A program made the position numbers and the translations under genes. DNA of 64,000 nt from Paenirhodobacter hankyongi (GTDB lineage Bacteria; Pseudomonadota; Alphaproteobacteria; Rhodobacterales; Rhodobacteraceae): positions 124,001-188,000 of the forward strand of contig NZ_RCHI01000004.1 of the NCBI RefSeq assembly GCF_003664585.1, given 5' to 3'. The notes below the pieces were generated by a model. It was not told the DNA's origin and did no database searches. It worked only from the letters and a program-made list of their open reading frames with translations. Positions within the stretch are counted from its first letter, which is position 1. The number at the start of each line of letters is the position of its first letter. Below are positions 35,704 through 44,868 of this stretch, one piece after another.

Positions 35704-37242
35704 ATGATGCGGTTTGGCGGGGTTCTGACGACGACGCTTCTGCTGGCGGTGCTTGGGGCTCCGGCGGCATGGGCCGGGCTCGAGACCAACGGGCCGGCCG
35801 AATTTCCGCCAGCCTCCTTCTCGGGGCGCCAGTATGTCGACAGTGCCGGCTGCGTCTTCGTCCGGGCGGGCTATGGCGGCAGCGTGAACTGGGTGCCGCG
35901 GATCGGCCGCGACCGCAAGCAGCTGTGCGGCTACAAGCCGTCGCTGGCCGCGGGGGCGCCGGTCCTCGACGTGGCGAAGAGCGCGCCGGCCACGGCGCCG
36001 ACGCCCTCCGCGCCGGCTCCTGTTCCCGCTCCGGCCAAGGTCGCCGCCGCTCCGGCGCGGCCGATGCGCGCAGACTCGCCGTTCGAGCCGACGCCCGGCG
36101 TGGGCCGGCCGATGCCGACCATTGCGCTCACCAATACCCCGCCGCGGATCGGCCGTGCGGCAATGCCGGCCCCGGCGCCGGTCGCGATGCCCGCCCCCCC
36201 GGTGGCCGCGCCGGCCCCCGGCCCGGTCAAGATCGCTGCGGCCCCTGCGCCCGGCCGCTATGTCTCGCCCTATGCCCTGGGTGGCGAGTGGAGCGGCACG
36301 GCTGCGACGGCGCCCGCGGTGACCCCGGCCCCCTATGGCGCGCCGGTGACCATTCTCGCCGCCGAGACGGTGCAGGGCGCCACCACCACCTGTCCGAACC
36401 TGTCGCCGGTCGCGCAGCGCTATACGCTGTCGGACGGGCGCAGCGTGGTGCGCTGCGGCCCGCAGACCGAGGACCCGGTGGGCTTCATCAACCGCGCCGC
36501 GGTGCCGGGGCTGGTCGTCGCCTCGACCACGCCGGTTGCCGGGACGAGCCGCGCCGTCGCCGCGCCACGCGTCTCGCGCGCGCCGGTGGCCCAGCCGATC
36601 GCGCCGGTGCCGATGACGCCGCAGCAGGGCTATTCCGCCTCCAGCCCCTATCAGGGCACGCTGGCACCCGCCCCCGATGCGGTCTATCTGCGCCACCCGG
36701 CGGGGCCGACGACGCTCGCCCCGGTGATCGTGGCGACGAAGGTCGGCCCCTCGGGGTACAAGCCCGCTTTCGATGACGGCCGGCTGAACCCCTATCGTGG
36801 CCCGCGGGCGAGCACGGGCGATGTGCAGCAGGCGCAGGTCTGGACCAATCAGGTGCCGGCACAGACGCTGACCGCCACCACCCCCGCCAGCGCGCGGGTG
36901 ATCGTGTCGACGCCAATGGTGCAGTATCGCGAGGCGGTGCAGCAACCGCTGGTGCTGCCGGTTGCGGCCCGGCCCTCGACGAAGTCGGTGGCGCCGGTCG
37001 CGCCGGCACCGGTCGCCTCGGCCGCGCGCTATGTGCAGGTCGGCACCTTCGGGGTGGCGGGCAATGCCGAGGCCGCGAAGGCGCGGCTGCGCGCCCTTGG
37101 CCTGCCGGTGTCGAGCGCGCGGATCACCCGCTCGGGCAAGCCGATGACCATCGTCTATGCCGGCCCGATGCCGGGTGGCGATGCCGGCACGGCGCTTGGC
37201 AGCGTGCGCGCGGCGGGCTTCGGCGACGCGATCCTGCGCTGA
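35704..37242 (+). CDS. Secreted SPOR-domain protein
   Basis: A 512-residue exported protein. Residues 1-22 form a signal peptide ending in AWA. The middle is long, low-complexity and Ala/Pro-rich ('PAPVPAPAKVAAAPARPM', 'PAPAPVAMPAPPVAAPAPGP'), probably a disordered periplasmic linker. The last 75 residues are a SPOR domain ('ARYVQVGTFGVAGNAEAAKARLRALGLPVS'), which binds denuded septal peptidoglycan. There is a second small cysteine-containing folded segment near residues 215-250. Start is 35704 or the adjacent 35707. A strong terminator follows. Confidence 0.85.
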   Translation: MMRFGGVLTTTLLLAVLGAPAAWAGLETNGPAEFPPASFSGRQYVDSAGCVFVRAGYGGSVNWVPRIGRDRKQLCGYKPSLAAGAPVLDVAKSAPATAPTPSAPAPVPAPAKVAAAPARPMRADSPFEPTPGVGRPMPTIALTNTPPRIGRAAMPAPAPVAMPAPPVAAPAPGPVKIAAAPAPGRYVSPYALGGEWSGTAATAPAVTPAPYGAPVTILAAETVQGATTTCPNLSPVAQRYTLSDGRSVVRCGPQTEDPVGFINRAAVPGLVVASTTPVAGTSRAVAAPRVSRAPVAQPIAPVPMTPQQGYSASSPYQGTLAPAPDAVYLRHPAGPTTLAPVIVATKVGPSGYKPAFDDGRLNPYRGPRASTGDVQQAQVWTNQVPAQTLTATTPASARVIVSTPMVQYREAVQQPLVLPVAARPSTKSVAPVAPAPVASAARYVQVGTFGVAGNAEAAKARLRALGLPVSSARITRSGKPMTIVYAGPMPGGDAGTALGSVRAAGFGDAILR

Positions 37243-37263
37243 GCGATCGTCCTCTCGGGATAG

Positions 37264-37293
37264 AAAAGGCGGCCTTCGGGCCGCCTTTTTTCG
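37264..37293 (+). terminator. Rho-independent terminator
   Basis: AAAAGGCGGCC-TTCG-GGCCGCCTTTTTT: a 7-bp GC stem with a stable tetraloop and a six-T run, directly after the SPOR gene. The A run on the other side makes it work for the opposite gene as well. Confidence 0.9.
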
Positions 37294-38310
37294 TCAGTCG
37301 CAGATCCCCTGCAGTGCCACCCATTGCTCGTCGGCCAGCACCGCCTCGGGCGCGGGGCGGCCCTTGAACGGGTCTGCCTCGATCAGGCCGAGCACGCTTT
37401 CACCCGAGGCGTCGCGGGCATAGGCCCAGGGCGTCGAGGATACCCCCGCCGCGCCGAAGGCCGCCAGCAGCGCCCCCTCGGGCGGCAGCGGCGGCGGCGT
37501 GTCGAGCAGATGCGCGCCATAGCCCGAGACCGCATCGCGGGGCAGGTCCCCGGTGACGAGCAGGCTGAAGGCCGCGCGCACCCCCGCCCAGCGGAGGAAA
37601 TCGAGCAGCGGGTCGTGCCCGGCGGCGGCGAGGTTCGCCTCGATCACCGCGCCGGCGGCAACCTCGGGCGTGTCGGGGCCGGCGATGGTGTCGCGGCCAA
37701 GCGCGACGATCTTGCCCGGCAGGCGCCGCCCGCCGGTCAGCCCGCGCGGCAACACGGCGACCTGCGCGGTGTCGGGCAGGCGCTCGGCCAGTGCCGCAAG
37801 CGCGGCATCGCCCGCCTTCGAATGACAGGCCGCGGCGCCTGTCGCGCGTTCGAGCTCGACCAGCACGGCGCGGCCGATTTCGGTGCGCTTCGCCAGCGGC
37901 GCGACGCGGGCGGCCTGTGCGGTCAGCGCGCCGGGCAGCCAGAAGAGGGCGGCCAGCACCACGACGCCGATCGCGCCCGCGGTCAGTATCCCGCGCAGCC
38001 GGCCCGGATGCGGGCGGCGGGCCTCGATCGCGCGGTGCACCTTCTCGATCGCGTCGATCAGGGTCGTGTCCTCGATCTCGAGCTCCTCGCCCGGTTCCTC
38101 GGAGGGGGCATAAAGCGCGGGCCGCTTGCCGGGGTTGAGCCGCACCAGTGCCGCGAGCGACCAATGCGCGAGCGCCCGCGCCGAGCGATCGTCGGCGATC
38201 ACCAGCGTCGCGTCACCGAAGGAGATGATCACCGCGCGTCGCTGAGCCTCGGGCCCCTCGCGCCAGATGCCGGGGGCTTCGAGCCTCAGAAATTGCTTGA
38301 GTGCGGTCAT
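37294..38310 (-). CDS. Unknown protein with single central membrane span
   Basis: A 338-residue protein. Residues 1-105 are predicted cytoplasmic ('AVIISFGDATLVIADDRSARALAHWSL' forms a beta-rich start), about 109-130 is one hydrophobic span ('ILTAGAIGVVVLAALFWLPGAL'), and the remainder would be periplasmic. This resembles conserved Rhodobacterales proteins without assigned function. Two cysteines are present, in 'GAAACHSKAGD' and near the C-terminus ('ALQGICD'), and could form a disulfide. It converges on the SPOR gene and shares its terminator. Confidence 0.7.
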   Translation of the reverse strand: MTALKQFLRLEAPGIWREGPEAQRRAVIISFGDATLVIADDRSARALAHWSLAALVRLNPGKRPALYAPSEEPGEELEIEDTTLIDAIEKVHRAIEARRPHPGRLRGILTAGAIGVVVLAALFWLPGALTAQAARVAPLAKRTEIGRAVLVELERATGAAACHSKAGDAALAALAERLPDTAQVAVLPRGLTGGRRLPGKIVALGRDTIAGPDTPEVAAGAVIEANLAAAGHDPLLDFLRWAGVRAAFSLLVTGDLPRDAVSGYGAHLLDTPPPLPPEGALLAAFGAAGVSSTPWAYARDASGESVLGLIEADPFKGRPAPEAVLADEQWVALQGICD

Positions 38311-38385
38311 CCGGTCCGGGTCTGCCTTGTTTCGGGCAGGATAGCGAATCGGGGTCCGGGGTCAATCGCAGGGCCGAAAGAAGAG

Positions 38386-38405
38386 CGGGGGGCCGAAGCC
38401 CCCCG
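38386..38405 (-). terminator. Terminator of the acyl-CoA synthetase gene
   Basis: CGGGGGGC-CGAA-GCCCCCCG is an 8-bp stem with a tetraloop; on the minus strand it is followed by CTCTTCTTTC, past the acyl-CoA synthetase stop. Confidence 0.7.
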
Positions 38406-38431
38406 TCCTGCGCTTCGCGGAGGCGATCCCG

Positions 38432-40057
38432 TCAATCGAGCAGCTTCGCGACGGCGCGCAGCTCGAATTTCTGGATCTTGCCGGTCGAGGTCTTGGGCAG
38501 ATCGGCGAAGACCACACGCTTCGGCGTCTTGAAGCCGGCGAGGCGCTCGCGGCAGAAGGCCATGATCTCCTTGTCGGTGACCGTGGCGCCTTCCTTCAGC
38601 TCGACGAAGGCGCAGGGCACCTCGCCCCATTTCTCGTCGGGCTTGGCCACGACCGAGGCGAGCGACACGGCGGGATGCGCCGCGATCACGCCCTCGACCT
38701 CGACCGAGGAGACGTTCTCGCCGCCCGAGATGATGATGTCCTTCGCGCGGTCGGTGATCTTGATATAGCCATCGGGGTGCATGAAGGCGATGTCGCCCGA
38801 GCGGAACCAGCCGCCCTCGAAGGCCTCCTGCGTCGCCTGCGGGTTCTTGAAATAGCCCTTCATCACCGAGTTGCCGCGCATCACGATCTCGCCCAGATGG
38901 ACGCCGTCGCGGGCGACCTCGTGGCCGTGGTCATGCACGGTGATGGTTTCCATCATCGGCATCAGCACGCCGGTGCGGGCCTTGATCTCGGCGCGCTCCT
39001 CGCCCTCGATGCCCTTCCATTCGGGCTTCCAGGTGCAGACGGTGGCGGGGCCGTAGACCTCGGTCAGGCCATAGACCTGCGTCACGTTGAAGCCCAGGGG
39101 CTCGATCGCGGCAAGGGTCGCGGCGGGCGGCGGGGCGCCGGCGGTGAACACCTCGACCACATGGTCGAAGGGGCGGCGGTCGCTGTCCTTGCAGTTGATG
39201 ATGGTGTTCAGCACGATCGGCGCGCCGGCGAAATGGGTCACGCCCTCGTCGGCGATCGCGTCATAGATCGCCTTCGCGGTGACGTCGCGGCAGCACACCG
39301 TGGTGCCGCCCAGCATCGGCATCATCCACGGGTGGGTCCAGCTGTTGCAGTGGAACAGCGGCACGATGGTCAGCAGCACCGGGTAGAGCTGCATCTGCCA
39401 TGAGATCGCGTTGCCCATGGTGGCGAGATAGGCGCCGCGGTGGTGATAGACCACGCCCTTCGGCTTGCCGGTGGTGCCCGAGGTGTAATTGAGCGCGATG
39501 CTCTCCCACTCGTCCTCGGGCATGATCCAGTCGAACATCGGATCGCCCATGGCGACCAGCTCTTCATATTCGAGGTAATGGCCGCCTGCCGCGAAGCCAT
39601 GCTCGGGGTCGGCGACCTCGATGATCTGCGGCGGCGTGCCGTGCATCTGCTTCACCGCATCTTCGGCAAGCTTCAGGAACTGCGTGTCGCACAGCACCAT
39701 CTTCGCGCCGGAATGCTCGAAGATATAGGTGACGGTGTCGACGTCGAGGCGGGTGTTGATCGCGTTCAGGATCGCGCCACAGGCGGGCACGCCGAAATGC
39801 GCCTCGACCTGCGGGGCGGTGTTGGGCAGGATCGCCGCCACCACGTCACCCGGGACGATGCCGCGCTCCTTCAGCGCCGAGGCGAGCTGGCTCACCCGGG
39901 CGTGGAACTCGACATAGGTGCGGCGGGTGGTGCCGTAAACGAGCGCAGTGCGCTCCGGAAAGACCTCGAGCGCGCGGTTCAGATGCGACAGCGGCGTCAG
40001 CGGCACGAAGTTCGCCGCGCATTTGTCGAGCCCTGTTTCGTCTGCAAGCCAACCCAT
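38432..40057 (-). CDS. AMP-dependent acyl-CoA synthetase (FadD/DmdB-like)
   Basis: A 541-residue ligase activating a carboxylic acid as acyl-CoA. Start at 40057 follows GGAGGAG on the minus strand; a longer frame upstream lacks a ribosome site. 'LNYTSGTTGKPKGVVYHHRGA' is the ATP loop, 'VTQVYGLTEVYGPATVC' the second motif, 'GWFRSGDIAFMHPDGYIKITDRAKDIIISGGENVSSVEVE' the hinge, and 'PKTSTGKIQKFELR' the catalytic lysine. The size and sequence fit the medium-chain group that includes the DMSP-pathway ligase DmdB. Substrate is not settled by sequence. Confidence 0.9.
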   Translation of the reverse strand: MGWLADETGLDKCAANFVPLTPLSHLNRALEVFPERTALVYGTTRRTYVEFHARVSQLASALKERGIVPGDVVAAILPNTAPQVEAHFGVPACGAILNAINTRLDVDTVTYIFEHSGAKMVLCDTQFLKLAEDAVKQMHGTPPQIIEVADPEHGFAAGGHYLEYEELVAMGDPMFDWIMPEDEWESIALNYTSGTTGKPKGVVYHHRGAYLATMGNAISWQMQLYPVLLTIVPLFHCNSWTHPWMMPMLGGTTVCCRDVTAKAIYDAIADEGVTHFAGAPIVLNTIINCKDSDRRPFDHVVEVFTAGAPPPAATLAAIEPLGFNVTQVYGLTEVYGPATVCTWKPEWKGIEGEERAEIKARTGVLMPMMETITVHDHGHEVARDGVHLGEIVMRGNSVMKGYFKNPQATQEAFEGGWFRSGDIAFMHPDGYIKITDRAKDIIISGGENVSSVEVEGVIAAHPAVSLASVVAKPDEKWGEVPCAFVELKEGATVTDKEIMAFCRERLAGFKTPKRVVFADLPKTSTGKIQKFELRAVAKLLD

Positions 40058-40257
40058 CGGTTCTCCTCCCCGGTCGTCAGATTGTGAAATATTCCGCAAA
40101 ATTTCCGCGATCATTGGCAACTGTTGCGCGAAAGGGAAGGGGGCGCGGTGCACGTCACGCGAAAGTTTACGTTACGTCATATTGTGGTTGCGCTAGCAGC
40201 CGGCGCGGGGGGCCGGACCCCCTTCTGCCGCCCGCACCAAGGCGCTAGGCTGGGGCC

Positions 40258-40905
40258 ATGATCGTCTCGCCCGGCCGCCGTTTCATCTTCGTCCATATCC
40301 CCAAGACCGGGGGCACGGCGCTTGCGCTGGCGCTCGAGGCGCGGGCGATGGCCGAGGACATCCTGGTCGGCGACACCCCCAAGGCGCGGCGCCGGCGCGG
40401 GCGGCTTGCGGGCGTGCAGACCGCCGGGCGGCTGTGGAAACACGCGACGCTGGCCGAGGGCGTGGGGCTTTACACCGAGGTCGAGGCACGCGACTGGTTC
40501 ACCTTCACGCTGGTGCGCAACCCCTGGGACCGGATGGTCAGCTATTACGCCTGGCTGCAGGGGCAGAACTTCGCGCATCCGGCGGTCACGCTGGCGCAGA
40601 CGCTCGATTTCGGGGCCTTCCTCGCCCATCCCTTCACCCGGGCCTCGATCGGTGGCGCGCCCTATGGCAGCTATCTGCGGCTGGCGGACGGCACCGACTG
40701 CGCCCGCGCCTTCCTGCGGCTCGAGCATCTCGAGGAGGATGCCGCGCCGCTCGAGGCGCATCTGGGCTTTCGCATCACGCCGCTTGAACGGGCGAATGCC
40801 TCGGAGCGGGGGCAGGACTGGCGGCCCTATTACGGCGACCGCGAGGCCGAGATCGTGGCGCAGATCTGCGCCGAGGATATCGCGCGCTTCGGCTACAGCT
40901 TCTGA
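40258..40905 (+). CDS. Sulfotransferase family 2-type protein
   Basis: A 215-residue protein with the PAPS phosphosulfate loop FVHIPKTGGTALALALE near the N-terminus (residues 11-27) and the 3'-phosphate site 'FTLVRNPWDRMVSYYAWL' further on. These are the two signatures of carbohydrate-type sulfotransferases. It would move sulfate from PAPS to a sugar or small acceptor in the cytoplasm. No polysaccharide genes are nearby; the gene sits alone between two acyl-CoA genes, so the acceptor is unknown. Confidence 0.85.
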   Translation: MIVSPGRRFIFVHIPKTGGTALALALEARAMAEDILVGDTPKARRRRGRLAGVQTAGRLWKHATLAEGVGLYTEVEARDWFTFTLVRNPWDRMVSYYAWLQGQNFAHPAVTLAQTLDFGAFLAHPFTRASIGGAPYGSYLRLADGTDCARAFLRLEHLEEDAAPLEAHLGFRITPLERANASERGQDWRPYYGDREAEIVAQICAEDIARFGYSF

Positions 40906-40915
40906 GAAACGGAAA

Positions 40916-40942
40916 ACGCCGGGGACCTGGGGCCCCCGGCGT
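40916..40942 (-). terminator. Terminator between sulfotransferase and fadJ-type gene
   Basis: ACGCCGGGG and CCCCGGCGT form a 9-bp perfect stem with a 9-base loop. On the minus strand TTTTCCGTTTC follows, so it mainly ends the beta-oxidation operon. Confidence 0.75.
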
Positions 40943-40965
40943 CGGTCATTGCGGTGCGTTCCGGC

Positions 40966-43155
40966 TCAGGCGGCCTTCGCCGCGATGCCAGAGCCGTAGC
41001 GGCCATAGAAGCTCTCGCCGGTCGCGGCGAGATCGCGCAGGAGCGCCGGCGTCTCGAAGCGGGCGCCGAAGCGGGCGGTGAGATCGTCGCAGATCTCGGC
41101 CGCACGCGCCGCGCCGAGGATGTCGAGCCAGCTGAACGGGCCGCCCGACCACGGCGCGAAGCCCCAGCCGAGGATGGCGCCGACGTCACCCTCGCGGATG
41201 TCCTCGAGCACGCCCTGCTCGAAGGCGCGCACGGCTTCCAGCACCTGCGCCATCAGCAGACGGTGCTGCACCTCGTGCAGGTCGGGCTGTTCGGCGGCCT
41301 CGGGATACTTGGGCGCCAGCCCGTCCCAGAACCCGCCGCGCTTGCCGGCCTCGTCATAGGTGTAGAAGCCCGCCTTGTTCTTGCGGCCAAGGCGGCCCTG
41401 ATCGGCCATCCAGAAGATCACCTCGTCCACGGCCGCGTCCGGATAGGCGTCGCCCATGGCGGCCTTGGTCGCCTTGGCGATCTTGACCCCCAGGTCGATC
41501 GAGGTCTCGTCGACGAGCTGCAGCGGGCCAAGCGGCATGCCGACAAGCTTCGCCGCGTTCTCGATCAGCGTGGGGCTCACGCCCTCGGCCAGCATCCGGA
41601 TCCCCTCGTTGATATAGGGGATGATGCAGCGGTTGGCGTAGAAGAAGCGCGCGTCGTTGACGACGATCGGCGTCTTGCGGATCTGGCGCACGAAATCGAG
41701 CGCCTTTGCCACCGCGACCGGGCCGGTCTGCTCGCCCTTGATGATCTCGACCAGAAGCATCTTGTCGACCGGCGAGAAGAAGTGGATGCCGATGAACTGC
41801 TCGGGGCGCTTGCTGGCCTTCGCCAGCATCGAGATCGGCAGGGTCGAGGTGTTGGTGGCGAAGATCGCGTCCTCGGGGATCACCGCCTCGGCCTGCGCCG
41901 TGACGCCGGCCTTCACGGTCGGGTCCTCGAACACCGCCTCGACCACCAGGTCACAGCCCGCAAGGGCGGCGTAATCGGTGGTGGCGGTGATGCGGGCGAG
42001 CACCTCGGCCTTCTTCTCCTCGGTCACCTTCTTGCGCGAGATCCCCTTGTCGAGGAGCCCGGTCGAATAGGCCTTGCCGCGCTCGGCCGCCTCGATCGTG
42101 CTGTCGATCAGCACCACCTCGATGCCGGCGTTCGCCGAGACATAGGCGATGCCCGCGCCCATCATGCCGGCGCCGAGGATGCCCACCTTCTTCACCGTCT
42201 GGTCGGCGACCTTCGGCCGGTTCGCGCCCTTCTCGAGTGCTTCCTTGTTGATGAAGAGCGAGCGGATCATCGCCGTCGAGGACGGGTTCATCAGCACGTT
42301 GGTGAACCAGCGCGCCTCGATCTTCAGCGCCTGGTCGAAGGGCACGAGCGCGCCTTCATAGACCGCGCTCAGCAGCGCCTTGGCCGCCGGATAGACGCCC
42401 ATGGTCTTGCCATGCACCATCGCCGAGGCGCCGACGAAGGTCATGAAGCCCGCCGGGTGATAGGGCGCGCCGCCGGGCATCTTGTAGCCCTTCGCGTCCC
42501 AGGGCTTCACCAGATCGGCGTCCTTGGCGTTCAGCACCCATTCCTTCGCCGCGGCGACCGGGTCCTCGGCCACCTCGTCGATGATGCCGGCCGCGCGGGC
42601 CTTCTTCGGATCGCTCAGTTTGCCTTCCAGCAGGAACGGCGCCGCGACCATCGCGCCCATCTTGCGCACGAGACGGGTGGTGCCGCCCGCGCCCGGGAAG
42701 ATGCCGACCATGATCTCGGGCAGGCCGATCTTGGCCTTCGGATTGTCGGCGGCGAAGATGCGGTGGGTCGACAGCGGCAGTTCCAGCCCGATGCCAAGCG
42801 CGGTGCCCGGCAGCGCCGCGGCGATCGGCTTGCCCCCCTTCAGCGTCTTCGGGTCCATGCCCGCGCGCTCGATCTTGCGCAGGACCTTGTGCATCTGCAT
42901 CACGCCCTCGAAGATCGCCTGCGCGCCGCCCTCGCGCATCTGCGCGATGACGTTCAGGTCCATGCCGCCGGCAAAGTCCTTCTTGCCCGAGGTGATGACG
43001 ACGCCCTTCACGGCCGCGTCGGCCAGGGCCGTGTCGATGAAGCTGTCGAGAAGCGCAAAGCCCTCGAGGCTCATCACGTTCATCGACTTGCCGGGCACGT
43101 CCCAGGTGATGACGGCGACGCCGTCGGCACCGAGCTCGTAGGTGAAATCAGCCAT
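40966..43155 (-). CDS. fadJ: Bifunctional enoyl-CoA hydratase / 3-hydroxyacyl-CoA dehydrogenase
   Basis: A 729-residue fusion for two steps of beta-oxidation. The crotonase domain (1 to about 200) has the two catalytic Glu regions in 'GTALGIGLELPLSTHR' and 'IGLPEIMVGIFPGAGGTTRL'. The dehydrogenase begins at about 320 with the NAD loop 'VGILGAGMMGAGIAYVSA', contains 'IGIHFFSPVDKMLLVEII' (catalytic His), and 'VNDARFFYANRCIIPYINEG'. Last gene of a minus-strand operon GST-thiolase-cupin-fadJ; its start overlaps the cupin stop by eight bases. FadB and FadJ types are hard to separate; the symbol is provisional. Confidence 0.93.
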   Translation of the reverse strand: MADFTYELGADGVAVITWDVPGKSMNVMSLEGFALLDSFIDTALADAAVKGVVITSGKKDFAGGMDLNVIAQMREGGAQAIFEGVMQMHKVLRKIERAGMDPKTLKGGKPIAAALPGTALGIGLELPLSTHRIFAADNPKAKIGLPEIMVGIFPGAGGTTRLVRKMGAMVAAPFLLEGKLSDPKKARAAGIIDEVAEDPVAAAKEWVLNAKDADLVKPWDAKGYKMPGGAPYHPAGFMTFVGASAMVHGKTMGVYPAAKALLSAVYEGALVPFDQALKIEARWFTNVLMNPSSTAMIRSLFINKEALEKGANRPKVADQTVKKVGILGAGMMGAGIAYVSANAGIEVVLIDSTIEAAERGKAYSTGLLDKGISRKKVTEEKKAEVLARITATTDYAALAGCDLVVEAVFEDPTVKAGVTAQAEAVIPEDAIFATNTSTLPISMLAKASKRPEQFIGIHFFSPVDKMLLVEIIKGEQTGPVAVAKALDFVRQIRKTPIVVNDARFFYANRCIIPYINEGIRMLAEGVSPTLIENAAKLVGMPLGPLQLVDETSIDLGVKIAKATKAAMGDAYPDAAVDEVIFWMADQGRLGRKNKAGFYTYDEAGKRGGFWDGLAPKYPEAAEQPDLHEVQHRLLMAQVLEAVRAFEQGVLEDIREGDVGAILGWGFAPWSGGPFSWLDILGAARAAEICDDLTARFGARFETPALLRDLAATGESFYGRYGSGIAAKAA

Positions 43156-43648
43156 TTCTCTCTCCCTTCGGCGCGAGGTCGCGGGGGCCCGCCCAATCGC
43201 TGCCGTCCTGATAGGTGAAGCGGGCCTTGCCGCCCGCGATGTGGAGTTGCATGTCGACGTCGGAATAGGTGGCGACCTCTTCGGTGGCCTTCGATCCGAC
43301 GATCAGGAAGCGCGCGGGCGCATCGGAGCGGTTGACGAAACGGTGGCCGTTCGCCACCCCCGCCTTCCACGCCGCGCATTCGCCCGGGCGCATCACGGTC
43401 TCGCCCTCGTCCTCGACGAGGATCAGCTCGCCCTCGAGCACCATGCCGAACTCGTCCTCGTTCAGGTGCCAGTGCCGCAGCGAGGCCACGGCCCCCGGCT
43501 CGAGCGTGACGATGTTCACGCCGAACTGGGTCAGCCCGGCGAGATCGCCGAGCCGGATCGAGGAACGCCCCGCCATCTGCCCGGCGTAAGGCGCCGGGTA
43601 GAGCGAGCCGGTCTTCACCGGCGCCTTGGCAAGGTCGAGCTTCGGCAT
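43148..43648 (-). CDS. Cupin-domain protein in the beta-oxidation operon
   Basis: A 166-residue single cupin barrel. 'VASLRHWHLNEDEFGMVLEGELILVEDE' is cupin motif 1 with metal-ligand histidines and glutamate, and 'PGECAAWKAGVANGHRFVNRSDAPARFLIVG' is motif 2. The start MPKLDLAKAPVK at 43648 overlaps the thiolase stop by one base and its end overlaps the fadJ-type start by eight. This tight coupling suggests a role with the oxidation enzymes, perhaps as a sensor or isomerase, but none can be assigned. Confidence 0.82.
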   Translation of the reverse strand: MPKLDLAKAPVKTGSLYPAPYAGQMAGRSSIRLGDLAGLTQFGVNIVTLEPGAVASLRHWHLNEDEFGMVLEGELILVEDEGETVMRPGECAAWKAGVANGHRFVNRSDAPARFLIVGSKATEEVATYSDVDMQLHIAGGKARFTYQDGSDWAGPRDLAPKGERNG

Positions 43649-44859
43649 CAGACGCGCTCGATGATCGTGGCGGCGCCCATGCCGGACGCGATGCACAGCG
43701 TGGCAAGGCCGGTCGACAGGTCGCGCCGCTCGAGCTCGTCGAGCACCGTGCCGATGATGATCGCGCCGGTGGCGCCGAGCGGATGGCCAAGCGCCATCGC
43801 GCCGCCGTTGACGTTGACCTTGTCGGGCGAGACGTCGAAGGCCTGCATGAAGCGCAGAACCACCGCCGCGAAGGCCTCGTTCACCTCGAAGAGGTCGATG
43901 TCCTTGATCGACATGCCGCTCTCGCGCAGGATCTTCTCGGTCACCGGCACCGGGCCCGTGAGCATGATCGTCGGGTCGGTGCCGATCTTCGCCGTGGCGC
44001 GGATGCGCGCGCGCGGCTTCAGCCCGTGGGCGATGCCGAATTCCTTGTTGCCGATCAGCACGGCGCCCGCGCCATCGACGATGCCCGAGGAGTTGCCGGC
44101 ATGGTGGATGTGGTTGACGTGGTCGAGATGCGGATATTTCAGCATCGCGACCTTGTCGAAGCCCGGCATCACCTCGCCCATGTCCTTGAACGAGGCCTTG
44201 AGCTTGCCGAGGTCTTCGAGCGTCGTGCCCGGGCGCATGTATTCGTCACGGTCGAGGATGGTGACGCCGTTCTGGTCCTTCACCGGCACGATGGATTTCG
44301 CGAACCGGTTCTCGGCCCAGGCCTCGGCGGCGCGGCGCTGGCTCTCGACGGCCAGCGCGTCGGCCTGCTCGCGGGTGAAGCCGTATTCGGTGGCGATGAT
44401 GTCGGCCGAGATCCCCTGCGGCACGAAATAGGTCTTCATCGCCAGCGAGGGGTCGACGGCGATCGCGGCACCGTCCGAACCCATGGCGACGCGGCCCATC
44501 ATCTCGACGCCGCCGGCGATATAGGCCTGGCCCGCGCCGCCCTTCACCTGGTTCGCGGCGAGGTTCACCGCCTCCATGCCCGAGGCGCAGAAGCGGTTGA
44601 TCGCAAGGCCCGGGATCGATTCATCGAGATCCGACAGCAGCACCGCGGACCGCGCCAGGCAGCCGCCCTGCTCGCCGACCTGGGTGACGTTGCCCCAGAT
44701 CACGTCCTCGACGGCATGGCCCTCGAGCCCGTTGCGTTCCTTGACCGCGTTCAGGAGCCGCGCCGACAGCGCGACCGAGGTCACCTCGTGCAGGCTGCCG
44801 TCCGGGCGGCCCTTGCCGCGCGGCGTGCGGCAGGCGTCATAGATATAGGCTTCGGTCAT
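43648..44859 (-). CDS. Acetyl-CoA C-acyltransferase (thiolase)
   Basis: A 403-residue thiolase that cleaves 3-ketoacyl-CoA with CoA. The nucleophile Cys is in 'LAINRFCASGMEAVNLAANQ', 'NVNGGAMALGHPLGATGA' carries the catalytic His, and 'LATLCIASGMGAATIIERV' the second Cys. It lies between the GST and cupin genes in one operon with the fadJ-type enzyme, so it is probably the FadA-like partner of that enzyme rather than a biosynthetic thiolase. Confidence 0.94.
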   Translation of the reverse strand: MTEAYIYDACRTPRGKGRPDGSLHEVTSVALSARLLNAVKERNGLEGHAVEDVIWGNVTQVGEQGGCLARSAVLLSDLDESIPGLAINRFCASGMEAVNLAANQVKGGAGQAYIAGGVEMMGRVAMGSDGAAIAVDPSLAMKTYFVPQGISADIIATEYGFTREQADALAVESQRRAAEAWAENRFAKSIVPVKDQNGVTILDRDEYMRPGTTLEDLGKLKASFKDMGEVMPGFDKVAMLKYPHLDHVNHIHHAGNSSGIVDGAGAVLIGNKEFGIAHGLKPRARIRATAKIGTDPTIMLTGPVPVTEKILRESGMSIKDIDLFEVNEAFAAVVLRFMQAFDVSPDKVNVNGGAMALGHPLGATGAIIIGTVLDELERRDLSTGLATLCIASGMGAATIIERV

Positions 44860-44868
44860 GGTTCCTCC

